A stretch of 40,067 bases of DNA from a bacterium. Its GTDB lineage: Bacteria; Ratteibacteria; UBA8468; B48-G9; DTJG01. This document shows positions 35,519-40,067 of this stretch, one piece after another (the stretch's first letter is position 1; the number at the start of each line of letters is the position of its first letter). The notes under the pieces were generated by a model. That model ran no database searches. It was not told the DNA's origin and worked only from the letters and a program-made list of their open reading frames with translations. The DNA lies in NCBI GenBank assembly GCA_021800535.1, contig JAJYYV010000016.1:1-40067 (forward strand), given 5' to 3'. The position numbers were made by a program, and so were the translations under genes.

Positions 35519-35545
35519 TAATATCGCTGTTTTAACAGGATATTT

Positions 35546-37234
35546 ATGAAAAAACAGATTATGAAAAAATATTTAATGCTCGGTTTTTTGATAATGTGTT
35601 TTAACTTCGGCACATGGAAAATTTATTCCGCAGACATAAATTTCCCTGTCTTGAATCTACCTGCAACACCAGGCCAATTGGAGGAAGCAAGCAGTTCATA
35701 TCCGGACCTGATTAACTGGTCAGGAAACATGGTTTACGAAGAAGACCAGTCCATGCTGTTGAATGAAAAACTTCCTCTGGTAAGACTGAAAAATTGCGTA
35801 TGGGCTGATAAATTAACAGGCAGACCATTACGTATTCTCATTGTATCAACCCTTCAGATTGAAGGAGACCTTATGTATTTTCCCTCTGCATTTCCTGCAG
35901 ACTGGGTCCGTATTCCTGCTTATTATGGTCCGTCATATCAGGCATTTGGATTACCCCCTGAAGTTATGGGTTATTCGTTAAATTTTTTAAAAAAAGCGTT
36001 TGCTCAGCATCCTGACGTAATAATTCCGACTATTTCCGAGGCTCCGTTTCCATCTGATGTGCATAAATTCATCCTGAAATACGTAAAAGACAATGGTGCG
36101 GGACTGATTCTTTGCGGACTTGACTATTATGGATGGGATGGCACATGGTGGGATAATATTTATGGAAAAGAATCCCCCTTATCCGGAAATGGCGGAGAAA
36201 GACAGATAATAAATAAAATGTCCTCAATTATTTCAACAGATTATCCATCATTTGGAGGAGTTCCGTTTGCGATATTTCCACCAATCAATGTTTATGAAAA
36301 TATCCATCTTGTTAACAATGGAGTCCCTGTATGGTCAACGAATAATGGAGTTCCACTTGTTGCAATGGAAAAATATGGAAAAGGAAAAATTATTGCGACC
36401 GGCTGGTTTGCAGGAGAATATTTTGAAAAAAATCTCCAGGTTTCAGATGGTCAGCAATTAGGACAGATTATTTTTCAGACGGGATACAAAAATTGTATTC
36501 CCTGTTTTGTGTATAAAAAACATGGAAAAGGACAGGCGCTGCTTTTAAATTTTCTCTTATCTGCATATACACGGGCACAGGACCAGTGGTCCAACCTGTT
36601 GGGACAACAAATACTCCGTCTGGCAGGAGTTAAACCATCCATCCTTGTTTCCAATAAAGAAGGCGTTCCTCTGCAGGGATTTGAATTGACACGATGGCGG
36701 GACAAAAATGCAGAATATTTCGGGATTTTCAGAAGAAAGGATTCTTCTCCGCTTATACCATCAAATGTTTATCTTTTCTTTAAAAAACCCGGGTGGACGT
36801 ATCTTATTGGCGGAGAAAATCCCATAAAGGGAAAAATTATTCCTGATAAATATCTTGGATATTCCAGGAAAGTAAAAATCAAACTTGCTGCTGGTGGAGT
36901 AATCCTGATTGCAAGACTTCCTTACAAAATTGAAAAATTGGATGCAAAACTCATGAGTGACAGAAAATCATTTTGGGGTGCGAACATACTTGTTCATCTG
37001 ATAACATCAGGAAATAACAATTACTCCGGTTCCATTGTCCCTTATGTCGTTCATGTCAGTGTATTCAATCCTTCAGGTGTTGAAGAGGGCGTCTTAAGAA
37101 GAAACGTTGTTCTTCACAATGGTAAAGCAATAATTCCTGTTCATCTTTTCCTGAACGCTCCAAAAGGACAATGGAAGATTATTTTAAGAGAAATAGTGTC
37201 AGGAAAAAAAGCAGAAGTGTCATTTAAAATTTAA
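35546..37234 (+). CDS. Exported GATase-like protein of the GH116 module
   Basis: A 562-residue protein with a hydrophobic leader (residues 1-29, YLMLGFLIMCFNFGTW). The central region alternates predicted strands with a GATase/Rossmann-like fold (RPLRILIVSTLQIEGDLMYFP, FILKYVKDNGAGLILCGLDYYGWDG, GVPLVAMEKYGKGKIIATGWFAGEYF). Such domains resemble the trimerisation domains of GH42 beta-galactosidases and BatA/DUF4159 C-terminal domains. The last ~190 residues are beta-sandwich-like (SGSIVPYVVHVSVFNPSG). No catalytic glycosidase motif is recognised. It is 17 bp before GH116 and probably acts with it on the same substrate in the periplasm or on the surface. Confidence 0.7.
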   Translation: MKKQIMKKYLMLGFLIMCFNFGTWKIYSADINFPVLNLPATPGQLEEASSSYPDLINWSGNMVYEEDQSMLLNEKLPLVRLKNCVWADKLTGRPLRILIVSTLQIEGDLMYFPSAFPADWVRIPAYYGPSYQAFGLPPEVMGYSLNFLKKAFAQHPDVIIPTISEAPFPSDVHKFILKYVKDNGAGLILCGLDYYGWDGTWWDNIYGKESPLSGNGGERQIINKMSSIISTDYPSFGGVPFAIFPPINVYENIHLVNNGVPVWSTNNGVPLVAMEKYGKGKIIATGWFAGEYFEKNLQVSDGQQLGQIIFQTGYKNCIPCFVYKKHGKGQALLLNFLLSAYTRAQDQWSNLLGQQILRLAGVKPSILVSNKEGVPLQGFELTRWRDKNAEYFGIFRRKDSSPLIPSNVYLFFKKPGWTYLIGGENPIKGKIIPDKYLGYSRKVKIKLAAGGVILIARLPYKIEKLDAKLMSDRKSFWGANILVHLITSGNNNYSGSIVPYVVHVSVFNPSGVEEGVLRRNVVLHNGKAIIPVHLFLNAPKGQWKIILREIVSGKKAEVSFKI

Positions 37235-37251
37235 AAATTGGGAGATAAGAA

Positions 37252-39876
37252 ATGCAAAAAGATTTTTCAAAAAAAGAATTATTGGAAACCGGACCACAAA
37301 AAATCCTTAAAGGCAGGAATCTTGAAAAGGTATTGTTTCCCCTGGGCGGAATTGGAACAGGAATGGTTTGTTTAAGCGGATGGGGAAGTCTTGCGGAATG
37401 GCAGATAATGAACAGACCTTCAAAAGGCCTTGTTTTTGAACATTCCTTTTTTACTTTGAAAATCAATAATGGAAACAAACCCATTGTAAAGGTGCTCCAT
37501 GGACCTTCCCCTGTGTATGAAGGAAATGGTCATACCGCACCAAATGAACTGGGACAGAATTTTCCGCATTTTAATAACGTTTCATTTACAGGAAGTTTTC
37601 CTTTTGCAAAAGTCATGCTTGAGGATGATATAGTTCCATTGAAAGTTTCCCTTGAGGCATTTAATCCTTTTATACCCCTTAACGATAAAGATTCAAGTAT
37701 ACCTATTGCCATTCTTATTTATAAGCTGAAGAATCGGACAAATAAAAAAATTACCGGTACCATATTTGGAAATCTGCCCAATATCATTGGCGGAACAAAA
37801 AAAGAGAGAAAACTGAACGTACAAAAAAAAGAAAATGAATTAACGGGACTTTTTCTTACGGCAACGGAGATTCCTGAGGATATGTCATCTTATGGAAACA
37901 TGACTTTATGTACCAGCCATAAAAATGCAAGGGTATGGCAAACATGGAAGTATGATGATAATGGTCACCCGGACATAAAAAATTTTTGGGAAACCATCAC
38001 TGAATCAAACCAATTTCCTAAACCTGCAGAACAGGATAATGCTTCAATTGGCACTGTTGCTGCAGATTTTGTATTACCATCAGGAAAAGAAATAGAAATT
38101 CCATTTTTTATAACCTGGTATTTTCCTGTTTTTGAAAATTACTGGGATACTGCCAAACAGCCCTGTTGTGACAAAAACGACTCTAAATGTTGTTCAAGTA
38201 GTTTAAAATGGAAAAATTATTATGCTACAATGTGGAAAGATTCATGGGATGCGGCAATTTATACCCGTGAACATTTTGAAAGACTTTATAAGGAAACAAA
38301 GGTTTTTCATGATTCTTTTTTTAATTCAAGCCTTCCTGTTTATGTCCTTGATGCTGTCAGTTCAAATATTTCAATACTTAAAACCCCGACCTGTCTTAGA
38401 CTTGAAGATGGAACATTTTATGGATTTGAAGGATGCAGTAATGATTCAGGTTGTTGTGTGGGTTCATGTACGCATGTATGGAATTATGCCCAGGCACTTG
38501 CCTGGCTTTTCCCAAAGCTACAGCGTTCAATGCGTGAAGTGGATTATCAGTATGCCATGCGTGAGGACGGGATGATTCATTTCAGATTACTTCTTCCTCT
38601 TAAAACTAAGCCTGACTATTCATTTTTTCCTGCGGCTGATGGCCAATTTGGTGGGATTATCCAGGTTTATAGGGAATGGCTTATAAGTGGAGATGATGAT
38701 TGGTTAAAGAAAATGTGGCCGGATACAAAAAAATCTCTTGAGTATGCATACCAGCACTTGGATGCTAACAGGGATGGAATAGTTGAAGGGGTGCAGCATA
38801 ATACTTATGACATAGAATTTTATGGACCCAATACTGTTATCGGGAGTCTTTATCTTGCTGCCCTTCAGGCAGCAGAGAAAATAGCGGAATATTTAGGGGA
38901 AAATGAAAAAGCCAAGGAATATAAAAATCTTTTTCTGAAAGGTTCAAAATGGACGGATGAAAATCTTTTTAATGGGGAATATTATGAACAGAAAGTGCTT
39001 CCTGATGCGTATAAAACACTACCTGAAAATTTAAAAAAAATCACAGGAGACCGCGGCAGGGATAACAAATTCCCATGGCCAAAGTTCCAGTATGGAAAAG
39101 GATGTATGTCTGACCAGTTAATCGGGCAATGGTATGCAAGAATGCTGAATATGAAAACTCTTTATTCTGCAGGGAACGTAAAAAAAACAATGAAATCAAT
39201 TTTCAGATACAATTGGAAAACGGATTTTACCAATCACGTAAATCTAAACGTAAGAAGGACGTATGCAGCAAATAATGAATGTGGGCTTCTTGTCTGTACA
39301 TGGCCAAAAGGAGACAAACCGGAAAAGCCTGTCCTGTATGCAGATGAAGTATGGACAGGTATTGAATACCAGGTGGCAAGTCATCTCATATATGAAAATT
39401 TTGTAGAGGAAGGACTTACAATTGTCTTAGGAGCAAGAAAAAGATATGATGGTGAAAAAAGGAATCCATGGGATGAATTTGAATGTGGACATTACTATGC
39501 AAGAGCAATGTCAGGTTATGCCCTCATTCCTGCACTCTCAGGGTTTTTCTATTCTGCACCGGAAAAGACAATCTGCTTCAAGCCCAAGATTTTCACAGAT
39601 GATTTCCGTTCTTTCTTCTCCGTTGGTTCAGGCTGGGGTGTTTTCAGACAGAAAAAAACAAAACAAGGTATGCAATTTTCATTTGAAATTCTCTACGGGA
39701 CACTTGAAATTTCAACAATTATTCTCTCATCCAAAAAATCACTCAAGACCATCAATATTTCTTTTTCCAATAAATCCATAAATGCCAAAATTGAACAAAA
39801 CGAAGAGGAAGTAAAAGTCATACCGGAAATACCGCTGGAAATAAAAAAAGGTAAAAAATTAAAAGTGTGCTTCTAA
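37252..39876 (+). CDS. GH116-family glycosidase (DUF608/GBA2-like)
   Basis: An 874-residue protein related to non-lysosomal glucosylceramidase GBA2. The N-terminal beta-sandwich domain opens with FPLGGIGTGMVCLSGWGSLAEW (29-50), and the DUF608 (alpha/alpha)6 catalytic barrel starts near residue 365. By motif alignment with GBA2, E393 (GFEG) is the likely nucleophile and D520 (QHNTYD) the likely acid/base. CTHVWNYAQALAWLFPKLQ and DEVWTGIEYQVASHLI are also conserved. Members act on beta-glucosides, beta-xylosides or beta-N-acetylglucosaminides, so the substrate is open. A GGGAG ribosome site precedes the ATG. There is no signal peptide, unlike the previous gene. Two clusters of cysteines (C305, C306, C313, C314; C395, C401, C402, C406) are unusual. 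Confidence 0.9.
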   Translation: MQKDFSKKELLETGPQKILKGRNLEKVLFPLGGIGTGMVCLSGWGSLAEWQIMNRPSKGLVFEHSFFTLKINNGNKPIVKVLHGPSPVYEGNGHTAPNELGQNFPHFNNVSFTGSFPFAKVMLEDDIVPLKVSLEAFNPFIPLNDKDSSIPIAILIYKLKNRTNKKITGTIFGNLPNIIGGTKKERKLNVQKKENELTGLFLTATEIPEDMSSYGNMTLCTSHKNARVWQTWKYDDNGHPDIKNFWETITESNQFPKPAEQDNASIGTVAADFVLPSGKEIEIPFFITWYFPVFENYWDTAKQPCCDKNDSKCCSSSLKWKNYYATMWKDSWDAAIYTREHFERLYKETKVFHDSFFNSSLPVYVLDAVSSNISILKTPTCLRLEDGTFYGFEGCSNDSGCCVGSCTHVWNYAQALAWLFPKLQRSMREVDYQYAMREDGMIHFRLLLPLKTKPDYSFFPAADGQFGGIIQVYREWLISGDDDWLKKMWPDTKKSLEYAYQHLDANRDGIVEGVQHNTYDIEFYGPNTVIGSLYLAALQAAEKIAEYLGENEKAKEYKNLFLKGSKWTDENLFNGEYYEQKVLPDAYKTLPENLKKITGDRGRDNKFPWPKFQYGKGCMSDQLIGQWYARMLNMKTLYSAGNVKKTMKSIFRYNWKTDFTNHVNLNVRRTYAANNECGLLVCTWPKGDKPEKPVLYADEVWTGIEYQVASHLIYENFVEEGLTIVLGARKRYDGEKRNPWDEFECGHYYARAMSGYALIPALSGFFYSAPEKTICFKPKIFTDDFRSFFSVGSGWGVFRQKKTKQGMQFSFEILYGTLEISTIILSSKKSLKTINISFSNKSINAKIEQNEEEVKVIPEIPLEIKKGKKLKVCF

Positions 39877-40067
39877 AACATAGCCTAACCGATAAAAGTA
39901 TGGTAGATATACCCATTATGGCACAATGCGACAAAAAATAAAAAAAGAGTTCTTTATGGTCCTGCCGTACAGTTTATATCCACCACTGTATCAAACGATG
40001 AAAAACCAGGGAGAAATATTTTCCACATTCCGGATAGTCTGCATCTTTATCCGTCCGGATTTACAAG
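39877..40067. other. Terminal stretch; possible coding remnant
   Basis: The last 191 bp hold no confident gene. Two plus-strand frames stay open to the window end: one from ATG 39926, and one from just after TAG 39904. The second reads RVLYGPAVQFISTTVSNDEK and onward, more protein-like, but has no in-frame start. It may be a decayed gene start or the 5' part of a gene using an unusual start. Confidence 0.3.

Noticed and set aside
35526-35538. CTGTT/AACAG dyad before the GATase-like gene as an operator
   Set aside because: The arms are 5 bp with a 2-bp loop, too short to separate from chance in this composition.
38440-38520. Loss of the GH116 nucleophile at the WNYAQ motif
   Set aside because: I first read the Ala in WNYAQ as a lost catalytic Glu, but comparison with GBA2 places the nucleophile at the Glu of the FEG motif (E393), which is present.
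1-40067. CRISPR array or defence island
   Set aside because: No regularly spaced repeats beyond the tRNA-linked repeats, and no cas, restriction-modification or toxin-antitoxin genes were found. The DUF4143 ATPase alone does not establish defence.

Overview
This AT-rich window reads as chromosome of an uncultured Gram-negative bacterium. A complete outer-membrane block (LpxA, an LpxC-FabZ fusion, LpxD, OmpH/Skp, BamA, LolC/E, LolD) shows a lipid A-bearing outer membrane. A pseudopilin with a VDGH motif beside a GntR/LacI-type regulator, a GH116 enzyme, and a MoxR/DUF58/BatA/DUF4159 cluster are typical of the PVC superphylum and neighbours (Lentisphaerota, Omnitrophota and similar lineages). 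That placement is inference; there is no rRNA in the window.

Layout. Positions 1-430 hold tRNA-Leu(UAG) on the minus strand inside unusual duplications of its own 3' and 5' ends. A SLOG-fold protein (minus) and a DUF2062 membrane protein (plus) follow. From 15304 down to 1573 runs a compact 11-gene minus-strand cluster: lolC/E, lolD, ilvE, clpC, bamA, ompH, lpxD, lpxC-fabZ, lpxA, an RNase HII-like gene and malQ. Between this cluster and the next lie an AAA/DUF4143 ATPase gene and a decayed IS4-family transposase (15305-17815).

From 17916 to 33497 runs a second tight 11-gene cluster on the plus strand: a TIM-barrel epimerase-like protein, an orphan 2-oxoacid oxidoreductase gamma subunit, rtcB, and then eight genes that look like one envelope system. 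These eight are a large membrane coiled-coil protein, a secreted beta-sandwich protein, a DUF2341/PKD/TPR protein, a tandem DUF4159 protein, a MoxR ATPase, a DUF58 protein, a BatA-type vWA protein and a second vWA protein with a GATase-like domain. Positions 33600-39876 hold a probable carbohydrate module: regulator, pseudopilin, secreted GATase-like protein and GH116 glycosidase, with an operator-like inverted repeat just upstream.

How they fit together: the minus-strand cluster builds the outer membrane (lipid A, beta-barrel insertion, lipoprotein release). The eight-gene plus-strand system probably couples a MoxR AAA+ chaperone to membrane-anchored vWA proteins acting on periplasmic partners; its substrate is unknown and it is the best candidate here for a poorly described system. 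The last module probably senses and hydrolyses a glycan.
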